Positions 43,335 through 52,550 are shown, numbered from the stretch's first letter. The stretch: DNA of 61,380 nucleotides from Bacteroidia bacterium (GCA_021740845.1 JAIOYZ010000024.1:1-61380), one strand, 5' to 3'. Numbers and translations are program-made. Notes: generated from the sequence alone by a model not told the origin.

Positions 43335-44314
43335 GATTTGCTGCCCTCCTCAATTTTTAAAGGTTTGATATCATTTAATTTGAACTCAGTTGGCTTTTTG
43401 AAAACCTCATAATGGTTGGCAGAAATTACAGATTGGTTGCTTATATGAGCTGGTCCTTCGAGTGTCCAATCACTAGTATTTTTCTTATCAAAACGACAAG
43501 TATTGCAAATGAATTCTTCTACCTCTCCCCACTGATCTTTTCTTCCTGTAACACGTAAAACCTCTTCACCTTTGTACCAAAGATTTACTTTACCAGAGCA
43601 TTTTTCACAGTCGCGGTGGGCAGTAACTGGCTTGGTGAACCAAACCCTGCTTTTGAATCGGAAAGTTTTATCTGTTAAAGCACCTACAGGACAAACATCT
43701 ATCATGTTTCCTGAGAAATCGTTGTCAACGGCCTGTTCTATATAAGTTGAAATTTCTGAATGATCTCCCCGGTTCAAAACGCCATGAACCCTACCATCTG
43801 TAATTTGATCTGCCACTTTAACGCAACGGTAACAAAGAATACAGCGAGTCATATGCAATTGAATTTTATCTCCAATATCTATTTTCTCGAACGTTCTACG
43901 TTCAAAATCTGTTCTAGTTTTGGAAGAACCATGCTCGTAGGATAAATCCTGAAGATGGCATTCTCCAGCTTGGTCGCAAATAGGGCAATCTAATGGATGG
44001 TTCAATAAAAGAAACTCAACCACACCTTTTCTTGCCTCAATAACTTTAGGAGAAGTTTGGTTACCCACTTCCATTCCATCCATAACTGTAGTTCTGCAAG
44101 AAGCTACCAATTTAGGCATGGGTCTTGGGTCTTTTTCTGAACCTTTGGTTACTTCTACCAAACAGGTTCTGCAATACCCTCCACTTGTTTTTAATTTGCT
44201 ATGATAGCACATGGTAGGAGGCGCCACTTCTGGTCCTATCATTCTTGCAGCTTGCAGAATGGTGGTTCCATCTGGAACCTCTATTGACCTACCGTCTATT
44301 GTTACTTTTGCCAT
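43331..44314 (-). CDS. nuoG: Short NuoG-like iron-sulfur subunit of complex I
   Basis: 327 residues, against about 680-900 for full NuoG. It has the N-terminal [2Fe-2S] ferredoxin (CYHSKLKTSGGYCRTCLVEV), the His-Cys [4Fe-4S] motif HPLDCPICDQAGECHLQD, and CILCYRCVKVADQ ending in DVCPVGALTDKTF. The protein stops just after CEKCSGKVNL and CNTCRFDKKN, the first part of the molybdopterin-oxidoreductase-like region; the large C-terminal domain is missing. There is no frameshift: the stop overlaps nuoH cleanly, and short NuoG is, as I recall, common in Bacteroidota. The electron path clusters N1b, N4 and N5 are retained. Confidence 0.88.
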   Translation of the reverse strand: MAKVTIDGRSIEVPDGTTILQAARMIGPEVAPPTMCYHSKLKTSGGYCRTCLVEVTKGSEKDPRPMPKLVASCRTTVMDGMEVGNQTSPKVIEARKGVVEFLLLNHPLDCPICDQAGECHLQDLSYEHGSSKTRTDFERRTFEKIDIGDKIQLHMTRCILCYRCVKVADQITDGRVHGVLNRGDHSEISTYIEQAVDNDFSGNMIDVCPVGALTDKTFRFKSRVWFTKPVTAHRDCEKCSGKVNLWYKGEEVLRVTGRKDQWGEVEEFICNTCRFDKKNTSDWTLEGPAHISNQSVISANHYEVFKKPTEFKLNDIKPLKIEEGSKS

Positions 44315-44369
44315 TTTTATCTATCTTGAAACAAGATTCAAAATCTGTTAATTTTTTACTATTAATTGC

Positions 44370-45704
44370 CTACGCATTTTGCATGGCATCGTAATGCCTT
44401 ACTACTTTTACACTCTTTGGATTTGAAACATATTCTTCAAACTCCGAACGAAAATGTCTGATGGCACTGGCCACTGGCCAAGCAGCAGCATCGCCCAAAG
44501 GACAAATGGTATTTCCTTCAATTTTAGCTTGAATTTCCCAAAGCAAATCAATGTCGGCTAAGGTTCCATGACCATCCATAATTTTATGAAGAATTTTCTC
44601 CATCCAAGCAGTACCCTCTCTACAAGGGCTACATTGGCCACAACTTTCGTGGTGATAGAAACGAGCAAAGGTGAATAGATTTTCTACAATGCTTGTAGTT
44701 TCATCCATTACAATAAAACCACCAGAACCCAACATAGTACCACCACCAAAACCGCCGTCAGATAAACTTTCATACGACATCAATCGTTTTTCGCCGTTGG
44801 CTAGAGTTAAGATTTTATCGGCAGGTAAAATTGGAACGGAAGAACCACCAGCCACAACAGCTTTCAATTTTTTACCATTCTTAATACCACCACAATATTC
44901 ATCACTATAAATAAAATCTTCAACGGTAATGCCCATTTCAATTTCGTAAACACCAGGCTTATTGATATGGCCTGAAGCAGAAATTAACTTGGTACCAGCA
45001 GATTTTCCAATACCAATTTGAGCGTATGCATCTCCACCTTGGTTTACAATAGGAACAACTGCAGCAATGGTTTCTACATTATTTACCACAGTTGGGCAAC
45101 CATATAAACCAGCTATCGCGGGAAATGGAGGTTTGATCCTAGGATTACCACGCTTACCTTCTAAACTCTCTAATAAAGCTGTTTCTTCACCACAGATATA
45201 AGCACCTGCACCCACCTGAACGTGTAAGTCTAAATTATATCCTGAGCCCAAAATATTTTTACCTAAAAAACCATTTGCATAAGCTTCTGCGATGGCATTT
45301 TCAAGAATTCTTACGATATAATAATACTCACCTCGGATATAAATGAAAGCCGTATTTACTCCTAAAGCAAAGCTAGAAGTAATCATTCCTTCAACTAATA
45401 GGTGAGGAATACGACTCATTAAATAACGGTCTTTGAAAGTACCTGGTTCACTTTCATCTGCATTGCACACTAAATAGCGAGCAACACCTTCTGGTTTGGC
45501 AAGGAAACTCCATTTCATTCCCGTAGGGAAACCAGCTCCACCTCTGCCTCTTAATCCAGACTTTTTAACTTCTTCAACTATGGCCTCAGGACTCATAGTT
45601 TTTACAGCTTTTTCAACGGATTGGTAACCGCCATGCTGACGATAAACTTCATACCCTTGTATGCCAGGCACGTGATCGTGTTCAAGTAATAACTTTTTGC
45701 CCAT
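44370..45704 (-). CDS. nuoF: NADH-quinone oxidoreductase subunit F
   Basis: The NADH- and FMN-binding subunit, 444 residues. NADH/FMN motifs GRGGAGFPTGMKWSF (about residue 50) and GAGAYICGEETALLESLEG are present, and the [4Fe-4S] N3 ligands are ESCGQCSPCREGT plus a downstream Cys in NTICPLGDAAAWP. I use the ATG giving MGKKLLLEHDHVPG, 4 bases after the nuoE stop; an in-frame ATG 18 bases earlier would overlap nuoE. A full NuoF-E pair implies NADH, not only ferredoxin, as electron donor. Confidence 0.95.
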   Translation of the reverse strand: MGKKLLLEHDHVPGIQGYEVYRQHGGYQSVEKAVKTMSPEAIVEEVKKSGLRGRGGAGFPTGMKWSFLAKPEGVARYLVCNADESEPGTFKDRYLMSRIPHLLVEGMITSSFALGVNTAFIYIRGEYYYIVRILENAIAEAYANGFLGKNILGSGYNLDLHVQVGAGAYICGEETALLESLEGKRGNPRIKPPFPAIAGLYGCPTVVNNVETIAAVVPIVNQGGDAYAQIGIGKSAGTKLISASGHINKPGVYEIEMGITVEDFIYSDEYCGGIKNGKKLKAVVAGGSSVPILPADKILTLANGEKRLMSYESLSDGGFGGGTMLGSGGFIVMDETTSIVENLFTFARFYHHESCGQCSPCREGTAWMEKILHKIMDGHGTLADIDLLWEIQAKIEGNTICPLGDAAAWPVASAIRHFRSEFEEYVSNPKSVKVVRHYDAMQNA

Positions 45705-45708
45705 GGGT

Positions 45709-46257
45709 TTAATATTTGTCAATCACAACTTTATCTAAATACGTTTTTCTAGAACCATCTGTTTTGCATTGTTCTAAAACCTTATCTACCTTTTCGTAGG
45801 TAAGATTTTCGTGGTATTGAGCACCAATCATCATCATTGGAGCGGTACCACAACTTCCCAAACACTCAACAGTTTTTAAGGTAAACATACCATCGGTGGT
45901 AGTTTCACCTTCTTTAATTCCCAATTTTTTCTCAATGTGTTCCACAATTTCATTGGAGCCACGCAACCAACAGCTGCTGGTTCTGCAAACTTCAATTAAG
46001 CATTTACCAACAGGCTTTAAGTTAAACATTGAGTAAAATGAAGCTACTTCATAAGCTTCAATTGGTTTTATATGGAGCAAAGAAGCCACATAATCCATGG
46101 CCTCAGGACTAAGCCAGCCTTCAAATTCGGCTTGAGCCAAATGAAGAAGCGGAATTAGCGCCGACTTTTGCTTACCTTCTGGATATCGAGCAATTATTTT
46201 ATTTGCAACTGCCAGGGTATCCTCACTAAACTTAATTTCCATACTTAATTTATTCAA
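45709..46257 (-). CDS. nuoE: NADH-quinone oxidoreductase subunit E
   Basis: 182 residues, thioredoxin-like fold with a [2Fe-2S] cluster (N1a). Ligands are in CRTSSC and, after the intervening helix, CLGSC (VECLGSCGTAPMM). Conserved YPEGKQKSALIPLLHLAQ at the start and VASFYSMFNLKPVGK before the first Cys. An ATG 15 bases further in (MEIKFSEDT) is an alternative start. Lies 15 bases after nuoD. Confidence 0.94.
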   Translation of the reverse strand: MNKLSMEIKFSEDTLAVANKIIARYPEGKQKSALIPLLHLAQAEFEGWLSPEAMDYVASLLHIKPIEAYEVASFYSMFNLKPVGKCLIEVCRTSSCWLRGSNEIVEHIEKKLGIKEGETTTDGMFTLKTVECLGSCGTAPMMMIGAQYHENLTYEKVDKVLEQCKTDGSRKTYLDKVVIDKY

Positions 46258-46272
46258 TCGTAAATCAATATT

Positions 46273-47469
46273 TTATGCATCTAATTCTCCAGCAATAACA
46301 TTCATGCTACTCATGGTAACAATTGCATCGCTCAAGGTTGTACCTTTTATCATTTCGGGATAACCTTGGTAATAAATAAAACAAGGGCGACGGAAATGCA
46401 ACCTATAAGCCGATCTTCCTCCATCACTTACCAAGTAAAATCCAAGTTCACCATTTCCACCTTCCACGCTATGGTAAACTTCTCCCTTAGGAACCTCAGA
46501 CTCGCCCATAACAATTTTGAAATGCCAGATTAAGGCTTCCATATTATTATATACATCGTCTTTTGGAGGCAAGTAAAACTCTGGCACTTCTGCATAGAAT
46601 TTTCCTGCTGGCAAGTTTTCTAAGGCTTGTGTAATAATTTTCAAACTCTCCCACATTTCTTGCTGACGAACCATGAATCTATCATAAGTATCGCCGCTAA
46701 TTCCCACAGGGATAGTAAAATCAAAATCTTGGTAAGAGCTATATGGGTTCATTACGCGAACATCATAATCTAAACCAGTTGCTCTTAAATTAGGGCCTGT
46801 AAAACCATAATGCAAGGCACGCTCTGTATTTATTGGACAAACACCAACGGTTCTATCCATAAAGATTCTATTGCGCTCTAATAAATTGGTGAATTCGGTA
46901 AATGCAGCAGGAAAATCTTTTATAAAATCACGTATTTTTTGAATGCAGGCAGGAGAGAAATCTCTTTCTAAACCTCCAATTCTACCAATATTAGTTGTAA
47001 GTCGGGCGCCACATATTTCTTCAAAAATATCGTAGATTTTTTCGCGCCATTGGAATACATAAGTAAAGCCTGTTAAAGCACCTGTGTCTACACCAATTAC
47101 CGAATTACAAACCAAATGGTCAGAAATTCTAGCCAATTCCATGATGATAACACGCATGTAATCCACTCTTTTTGGCAATTCCAATCCCAATAACTTTTCT
47201 ACCGTCATGTGCCAACCCATATTGTTAATGGGTGATGAGCAATAGTTAAGTCTATCAGTTAAAGGAGTTATTTGATAAAAAGGGCGGTGTTCTGCAATTT
47301 TCTCAAATGCTCTATGAATATATCCAACTGTTTGTTCTGCCTCAACAATAATTTCACCATCCATTGTAAGGATGTTCTGAAAAATACCGTGTGTTGCAGG
47401 GTGAGTTGGACCAAGATTTAACTTAGTGTATTCGGTAGATGGGTCAAATTCTGTTAACGTATTTTCCAT
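46273..47469 (-). CDS. nuoD: NADH-quinone oxidoreductase subunit D
   Basis: 398 residues, the 49-kDa quinone-site subunit related to [NiFe] hydrogenase large subunits. Motifs: LNLGPTHPATHGIFQN, GYIHRAFEKIAEHRPF and NRIFMDRTVGVCPI, ending SDAIVTMSSMNVIAGELDA. It is separate from nuoC, unlike the NuoCD fusion of enterobacteria. The ATG 4 bases after the nuoC stop is used; a start 15 bases earlier overlaps nuoC. Confidence 0.95.
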   Translation of the reverse strand: MENTLTEFDPSTEYTKLNLGPTHPATHGIFQNILTMDGEIIVEAEQTVGYIHRAFEKIAEHRPFYQITPLTDRLNYCSSPINNMGWHMTVEKLLGLELPKRVDYMRVIIMELARISDHLVCNSVIGVDTGALTGFTYVFQWREKIYDIFEEICGARLTTNIGRIGGLERDFSPACIQKIRDFIKDFPAAFTEFTNLLERNRIFMDRTVGVCPINTERALHYGFTGPNLRATGLDYDVRVMNPYSSYQDFDFTIPVGISGDTYDRFMVRQQEMWESLKIITQALENLPAGKFYAEVPEFYLPPKDDVYNNMEALIWHFKIVMGESEVPKGEVYHSVEGGNGELGFYLVSDGGRSAYRLHFRRPCFIYYQGYPEMIKGTTLSDAIVTMSSMNVIAGELDA

Positions 47470-47473
47470 GCTT

Positions 47474-47980
47474 TTACCTTCCAAAATAGTTGTCGTTTTT
47501 ATCTGTACGCGTTTGGTCTTCTAAAGGATATTCTTTGCGCAATGGGTGGTAATCCATTTCGTCAACATTTAAAATCCTTGTTAGATTTGGGTGACCGATG
47601 AATTCAATACCATAGAAATCCCAAGTTTCTCTTTCTTGCCAATTTGCGGCACCATAGATGCTTGTAATGGTATCTATTTTAGGTTCATCATTTGGCATAA
47701 AACATTTGATACGAAGACGAATGTTTTCTGTAAAACTATGCAAATGATAGATGACGCCTAATTCTTTTCCTTTGTTTTCTGGATAATGAATACCGCATAA
47801 ATCGGTAAGGAAATTCATGTGAATAATTGGATGAACCTTAAGAAAATTAAGTACAGGAATAATTTGCTTTGGATCCAACTCAATAGTTAATAAACCATAT
47901 GGTTCATCTGCGCTGTAAATGGAATCTGCAAATTGAAATTGCAGTTCATTTAACAAAAAGGTATTGTTTACTTCGCTCAT
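47474..47980 (-). CDS. nuoC: NADH-quinone oxidoreductase subunit C
   Basis: 168 residues, the 30-kDa subunit of complex I. Conserved middle FLTDLCGIHYPENKGKELGVIYHLHS, then the signature ERETWDFYGIEFIGHPNLTRIL and a PLRKEYPLEDQTR end. One-base overlap with nuoB (TAATG). Nothing unusual. Confidence 0.95.
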   Translation of the reverse strand: MSEVNNTFLLNELQFQFADSIYSADEPYGLLTIELDPKQIIPVLNFLKVHPIIHMNFLTDLCGIHYPENKGKELGVIYHLHSFTENIRLRIKCFMPNDEPKIDTITSIYGAANWQERETWDFYGIEFIGHPNLTRILNVDEMDYHPLRKEYPLEDQTRTDKNDNYFGR

Positions 47981-48522
47981 TATTCTATTCCGTAACTGGC
48001 CAATAATGCTTTATATTCAGGAGAATTACGACGTCTCAAAGGTTCGTTTTTAACCAACTCTTGAATCTTGGTAATTCCATCAATTATTTGTTCTGGACGA
48101 GGAGGGCAACCTGGAACGTAAACGTCTACAGGAATAACCTTATCTACACCTTGCAAAACCGAGTAAGTATCAAAAATACCACCGCTAGAAGCGCAGGCAC
48201 CAACTGCAATTACCCATCTTGGTTCAGCCATTTGTAGATAAACTTGACGTAAAACTGGACCCATTTTTTTTGCTATGGTTCCCATTACCATCAATAAATC
48301 TGCTTGGCGAGGTGAGAAGGAAATACGTTCTGCACCAAATCTACCTAAATCGTAATTGGATGCCATGGTAGCCATGAACTCTATACCACAACAAGAAGTT
48401 GCAAAAGGTAGAGGCCAAATTGAATTGGCACGAGCCAAACCAACAGCTTTCTCAAAATTGGTTGCAAAAAATCCCTGACCTTCTAGTCCGGGAGGAGTTG
48501 TTACTATTTGTAAGTTTGACAT
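47980..48522 (-). CDS. nuoB: NADH-quinone oxidoreductase subunit B
   Basis: 180 residues, carries the terminal [4Fe-4S] cluster N2 that reduces quinone. Tandem-cysteine motif [12 protein letters not shown] (about residues 40-51), then [15 protein letters not shown] and [17 protein letters not shown] supply the other ligands. Starts 31 bases after nuoA. Confidence 0.97.
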   Translation of the reverse strand: MSNLQIVTTPPGLEGQGFFATNFEKAVGLARANSIWPLPFATSCCGIEFMATMASNYDLGRFGAERISFSPRQADLLMVMGTIAKKMGPVLRQVYLQMAEPRWVIAVGACASSGGIFDTYSVLQGVDKVIPVDVYVPGCPPRPEQIIDGITKIQELVKNEPLRRRNSPEYKALLASYGIE

Positions 48523-48553
48523 AAATCGTTTTTCTTTTTAATTTAAACTGGAA

Positions 48554-48916
48554 TTACTCCCACTTTAATGCTCCCTTTTTTAGGATGTAAACAAAACCAA
48601 GCAATAAAGTGCTGGCAAATAATAACATTTCAATGAAGCCATTTGTTCCCAAAGCTCTAAAATTTACAGCCCAAGGATACATAAAAATTACTTCCACATC
48701 AAACATCACAAAGAGAATGGCCGTTAAGAAATAGCGGATTGAAAATGGCATACGCGCATTTCCAGTTGAATCAATTCCACATTCAAAAACTTCCAATTTT
48801 TCATTGGTCTTCCTTTTTGGTCCCGCCATGTGAGAAACTACCATGGCAAAAACTACAAATCCCATCGCCACCAAAAATTGGAGGAAAATGGCTAAATAAT
48901 CAATTGATGTTGACAT
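48554..48916 (-). CDS. nuoA: NADH-quinone oxidoreductase subunit A
   Basis: 120 residues, three helices. Motif KLEVFECGIDSTGNARMPFSIRYFLTAILFVMFDVE in the loop and second helix is the NuoA signature. First gene of a 14-gene unit in the order A-B-C-D-E-F-G-H-I-J-K-L-M-N. The leader would be about 85 bases from the TATATTTG element at 49004-49011. Confidence 0.96.
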   Translation of the reverse strand: MSTSIDYLAIFLQFLVAMGFVVFAMVVSHMAGPKRKTNEKLEVFECGIDSTGNARMPFSIRYFLTAILFVMFDVEVIFMYPWAVNFRALGTNGFIEMLLFASTLLLGFVYILKKGALKWE

Positions 48917-49003
48917 ACGGTTATATTGAAAAGCCTCGCAAAAATAGATTTTTACCCCTAAACCCGACTGATTTTCCTCAGTTTTTATTGTAATTTATTT
49001 CAA

Positions 49004-49011
49004 CAAATATA
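49004..49011 (-). promoter_or_regulatory. Candidate -7 element of the nuo operon
   Basis: TATATTTG on the minus strand matches TAnnTTTG, 88 bases before the nuoA ATG. The -33 element is weak. Confidence 0.4.
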
Positions 49012-49144
49012 AAGCTATGAAATAGAGTTTATTACGACTAAAAAATGTGCATTTCAAGCAATTTTGTGCATAGTATTTACATTTTGCAATGCAAATTTGA
49101 CAATTCAATGTGGCATTTCATTAAAAAAGCAATCTTAAAAATTC

Positions 49145-49404
49145 GGTTTGAACCAAATTAAATTCGGGTGTCAATTCTGGAGAAAATTGCTTGAAATTTT
49201 GACTCACAATTTTCAAAAATAATCAAGCACCATTTCCTAAAAATAAGGTCTATTTTATTAAAAAATTGGGCCAAAAATAAAAGCATTAAAATTCGGTTTG
49301 AACCAAACTTATTTCATAAAATATCAAGGTATTTGAAATAAAGGAATGTCCTATTTCAATTCTAGGTTTTCGATAAAATTTAAGAAAATTAATTGGTTCA
49401 AACC
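49145..49404. repeat. Cluster of three GGTTTGAACC sites
   Basis: Sites at 49145-49154 and 49295-49304 in the same orientation and 49395-49404 inverted. Starts are exactly 150 and 100 bp apart. The first two share the flank AATTCGGTTTGAACCAAA; the third reads, on its own strand, TTCGGTTTGAACCAATT. Confidence 0.9.
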
Positions 49405-49451
49405 GAACCTAAAATACAAACGGCGATAATAAATCTGAAATAGAAAGGACT

Positions 49452-50228
49452 TTATTTACCCTTAGCTTCATTCCAGATAGCGTCCATTTCTACCAATGAC
49501 ATATCTGTTAAACTCTTGTTGAGTTGTTTTGCTCTATCCTCAATAAACATAAAGCGTTTCAAAAACTTTTGGTTAGTATGTTCTAGCGCATCGTCTGGGT
49601 TCAAACCAGATTTTCTAGCTACATTGATAAGTGCAAAAAGCAAATCACCAAACTCTTGTTCACTCTTTTTGATATTATTGGGTTCAGCCAATTCGTGCCT
49701 AAGCTCACCAATTTCTTCGTAAACCTTATCCCAAACTTGGTCGGCAGTTTCCCAATCAAAGCCAACCTGGGCGGCTTTATCTTGCATGCGCAGGGCTTTA
49801 ACAATGGAAGGAGCACCTTTAGAAACCCCACTCAAAACAGATTTATTGCCTTCTTTTAATTTAATTTGTTCCCAATTTTCTTTAACTTGTTGTTCTGTTT
49901 CGGCCTTCACATCGCCGTAAATATGAGGATGGCGAACGATTAATTTTTCGCAAAGAGTATGTATGATATCAGCGATATCGTATTCACCCATTTCGCTGGT
50001 TATTTTAGCGTAGAAAACTATGTGTAAAAGAACATCGCCAATTTCCTTTTTTAGCTCCGTTAAATCATTTTTGATGATTGCATCGGTTAGTTCATAGGTT
50101 TCCTCAATGGTTAAATGCCTAAGGCTATCGAGCGTTTGCTTTTTATCCCAAGGGCATTTCTCCCTCAAATCATCCATGATATCTAAAAGACGAGAAAAGG
50201 CTTCTAATTTTTGTTCTTTGGTATTCAC
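49452..50228 (-). CDS. mazG: Nucleoside triphosphate pyrophosphohydrolase MazG
   Basis: 258 residues, all-alpha NTP pyrophosphatase with tandem MazG domains. It hydrolyses NTPs to NMP and pyrophosphate, probably a house-cleaning role. Motifs: CPWDKKQTLDSLRHLTIEETYEL (residues 25-47), EIGDVLLHIVFYAKI, then a second EIGELRHEL with EFGDLLFALINVARKSGLNPDDAL. Metal-binding EExxE/ExxD residues are present. Last gene of the serC-serA-DUF1015-mazG run (1 base after DUF1015). A GGTTTGAACC motif at 49598 encodes GLN. Confidence 0.93.
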   Translation of the reverse strand: MNTKEQKLEAFSRLLDIMDDLREKCPWDKKQTLDSLRHLTIEETYELTDAIIKNDLTELKKEIGDVLLHIVFYAKITSEMGEYDIADIIHTLCEKLIVRHPHIYGDVKAETEQQVKENWEQIKLKEGNKSVLSGVSKGAPSIVKALRMQDKAAQVGFDWETADQVWDKVYEEIGELRHELAEPNNIKKSEQEFGDLLFALINVARKSGLNPDDALEHTNQKFLKRFMFIEDRAKQLNKSLTDMSLVEMDAIWNEAKGK

Positions 50229-50229
50229 C

Positions 50230-51477
50230 TTAATTGTGGTCTAAAATTATCAATCCCGTTCTAATTTTTGGTTCAATCCAAGTTGATTTAGGAGGCATGA
50301 TTAAATTTTCTTCCGCCACTTGTTTCACCTCTTCTATACTGGTTGGGTAAAGTGTAATGGCCAAATCAAATTCTCCATTATCTACTAATTCTTGAAGGTG
50401 ACCTATTCCTTTCCCGCCATCTAAGAAACTTAAGCGGTGATCGGTTTTGCTATCCTTAATATTAAAAATATTTTGAAGAATATATTTTTCTACGATACTC
50501 ACATCTAATAAATCTAAAGTACCTTCTAAACTTGCATCAATTTCTGGTTTAAGTTGAAGTAGATAGGCTTTACCATGGAAATAAATTCCAAACTCCCTTT
50601 GATTTAAAGGTTGAACAGGCAAATGCCCGCTTGGAATGGCATCAAAATACACCTTAATTTTTTCTAGAAAATGGGTGTCGTTAACAATGGCTTTGTCTCT
50701 CACCAAACGGTGGTATTCAAAAATGGTTAACTTACTAAATGGGATCAAACAAACTGGAAAATAATTGAATGTTTCTTCGCCTGTATAATTTGGATTCTCT
50801 TTTCTTTTTATCTCGCAAAAAGCAGCAGAACCAGCAGTCCGGTGGTGCCCATCTGCAATATAAAGTTTCTCAATGGCCTCAAAGCGAGTTTCCAATAATT
50901 CAATATCCTTTTCTTCCGTAACCACCCATAAATTGTGCTTCACCTGATCCTTACTAATAAAATTGTATTCAGGAATATGCTTCATGATATATTGGTTCAA
51001 CAATTTATCTATGGATTCATCATCAGGATAAGTTAAAAGAACGGGGTTACCTAAATTATTGTAAAATTGAATATGCTCAGCAATTTCATTTTGCTTTTCG
51101 GTAAGTGTATTTTCATGCTTGAGGATATTATTATTATAATAATCATCCACACTTGCCATGGCAATAATGCCTGCATAGGCCTGATGGCCTTTAATTAAAC
51201 GATAGATATAAAAAGAAGGTTTTGGATCTTTAATTAACAAACCTTGTTCGATAAATTTCTTTAGGTAATCTAAGCCTATTGGAAAATGCTTTTCGGGATT
51301 TTTCTTTTCTCCTTTGAAATGCAAATAAGGTTTAACCACATGCAAATAAGAATTTGGATTGTGGGTAACCTCATAATATGCCTGTTCCTTCGAACTAGAA
51401 TCGAAAGGAGGAGCACTAACTTCGCCCGCTTTATCTTTGTTGGGGCGCAGTGCCGAAAAGGGTTTTACTTTGGCCAT
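50230..51477 (-). CDS. DUF1015 family protein
   Basis: 415 residues matching DUF1015: a start MAKVKPFSALRPNKD with SAPPFDSSS, then YEVTHNPNSYLHVVKP, and the signature YIADGHHRTAGSAAF near residue 210. Function is not firmly known. Its place 19 bases after serA and 1 base before mazG, in a run beginning with serC, points to serine or phosphoserine metabolism, as inference only. Cytosolic, no signal peptide. Confidence 0.88.
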   Translation of the reverse strand: MAKVKPFSALRPNKDKAGEVSAPPFDSSSKEQAYYEVTHNPNSYLHVVKPYLHFKGEKKNPEKHFPIGLDYLKKFIEQGLLIKDPKPSFYIYRLIKGHQAYAGIIAMASVDDYYNNNILKHENTLTEKQNEIAEHIQFYNNLGNPVLLTYPDDESIDKLLNQYIMKHIPEYNFISKDQVKHNLWVVTEEKDIELLETRFEAIEKLYIADGHHRTAGSAAFCEIKRKENPNYTGEETFNYFPVCLIPFSKLTIFEYHRLVRDKAIVNDTHFLEKIKVYFDAIPSGHLPVQPLNQREFGIYFHGKAYLLQLKPEIDASLEGTLDLLDVSIVEKYILQNIFNIKDSKTDHRLSFLDGGKGIGHLQELVDNGEFDLAITLYPTSIEEVKQVAEENLIMPPKSTWIEPKIRTGLIILDHN

Positions 51478-51496
51478 TAATTCCTTATCAAGAAAA

Positions 51497-52462
51497 TTAT
51501 TTCTTAAAAAATTCGATTACTTTTTCTGCAAGCTCGATGCTAATTCTGTTTTGCGCTTCTTTGGTGCTACCACCAATATGCGGGCTAACAGAAACATGAG
51601 GATGTTGTAAAATGCTTAAATTTACTGGAGGTTCTTTTTCAAAAACGTCTAAACCAGCAAATGAAACCTGACCAGAATTTAAAGCTTCTAACAAATCAGA
51701 TTCGCTAATAACACCACCACGAGAGCAATTGATTAGGCCAACTCCTTTTTTCATTTTAGCTATTTTGGCTGCATCAATTGGAGCCTTATCGCCTTCGCTA
51801 AATGGAATATGGAAAGTTATAAAATCACTTTGAGCTATTACGGATTGTTCGCTAACGGTATTTATACTCACCTTAACACGAGAATGAGCACCTAACATGG
51901 GTAGGTTTAATATTATATCAACCGTATCAACATAAGGGTCAAAAGCTAAAACTTTCATGCCTAAACCAATAGCAATTTTTGCCGCTTCTTGACCAATTCT
52001 TCCAAAGCCATAAATACCCATGGTTTTGCCTTGCAGTTCTATTCCGTTTGAACCGATTTTTTTCATTTCAGCAAAACGTGTATCGCCTTCAGCAGGCATT
52101 ACTCTATTTGTTTGTTGTAAAAAACGAATGCCACTAAATAGATGGGCAAATACTAATTCGGCAACACTTATAGAAGAAGAGGCAGGTGTATTAATAACTC
52201 GAATGCCTTTTTGTTTGGCATGATCCAAATCAATATTATCCATACCAACGCCACCCCTACCAATTAACTTAAGGTTAGGGCAAGCATCCATTAAATCTTT
52301 TCTAACTTTTGTTGCTGAGCGAACCAAAATGGCATCAAAATTTTGAAGGGCAACAGGCAATTGATCTTGAGCAACCTTTTCGGTTACAACTTCAAAACCT
52401 GCAGCTTCTAAAATTTCTTTTCCGTTGGTATCAATTCCATCGTTTGCTAATATTCTTATCAT
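51497..52462 (-). CDS. serA: D-2-hydroxyacid dehydrogenase, probable D-3-phosphoglycerate dehydrogenase
   Basis: 321 residues, short form without a regulatory ACT domain. NAD-binding Rossmann motif GIYGFGRIGQEAAKIAIGLG (about residues 147-166), substrate-site GRGGVGMDNIDLD, catalytic His in SPHIGGSTKEAQ and Arg in NCSRGGVI. With serC next door, the role is the first step of serine synthesis, oxidising 3-phosphoglycerate. Separated from serC by 88 bases that consist mostly of heptamer repeats. Confidence 0.88.
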   Translation of the reverse strand: MIRILANDGIDTNGKEILEAAGFEVVTEKVAQDQLPVALQNFDAILVRSATKVRKDLMDACPNLKLIGRGGVGMDNIDLDHAKQKGIRVINTPASSSISVAELVFAHLFSGIRFLQQTNRVMPAEGDTRFAEMKKIGSNGIELQGKTMGIYGFGRIGQEAAKIAIGLGMKVLAFDPYVDTVDIILNLPMLGAHSRVKVSINTVSEQSVIAQSDFITFHIPFSEGDKAPIDAAKIAKMKKGVGLINCSRGGVISESDLLEALNSGQVSFAGLDVFEKEPPVNLSILQHPHVSVSPHIGGSTKEAQNRISIELAEKVIEFFKK

Positions 52463-52482
52463 TTATGGGGGGAGTTATGAAG

Positions 52483-52545
52483 TTTTAAGTGTTAAGTTTT
52501 AAGTGTTAAGTTTTGGGTTTTGGGTTTTGGGTTTTGGGTTTTGGG
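52483..52545. repeat. Nine-unit heptamer tandem repeat in the serC-serA gap
   Basis: Nine 7-bp units in unbroken register: TTTTAAG, TGTTAAG, TTTTAAG, TGTTAAG, then TTTTGGG five times. It begins 21 bases before the serA start and ends 6 bases after the serC stop, so it would lie within the shared transcript. Confidence 0.9.
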
Positions 52546-52550
52546 TTTGG

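Larger units (their letters stand above)
48917..49451. other. 535-base gap nuoA-mazG with three GGTTTGAACC sites
   Basis: No reading frame, RNA gene or terminator was recognised. It holds the nuo promoter candidate and three copies of the iterated word at 49145, 49295 and 49395 (the third inverted), the densest cluster in the window. Local sequence is about 70% A+T by eye. Confidence 0.7.

Noticed and set aside
36075-48916. Frameshift explaining the short NuoG
   Set aside because: The nuoG stop overlaps the nuoH start by 4 bases and no leftover C-terminal domain sequence is present, so the short form is genuine.
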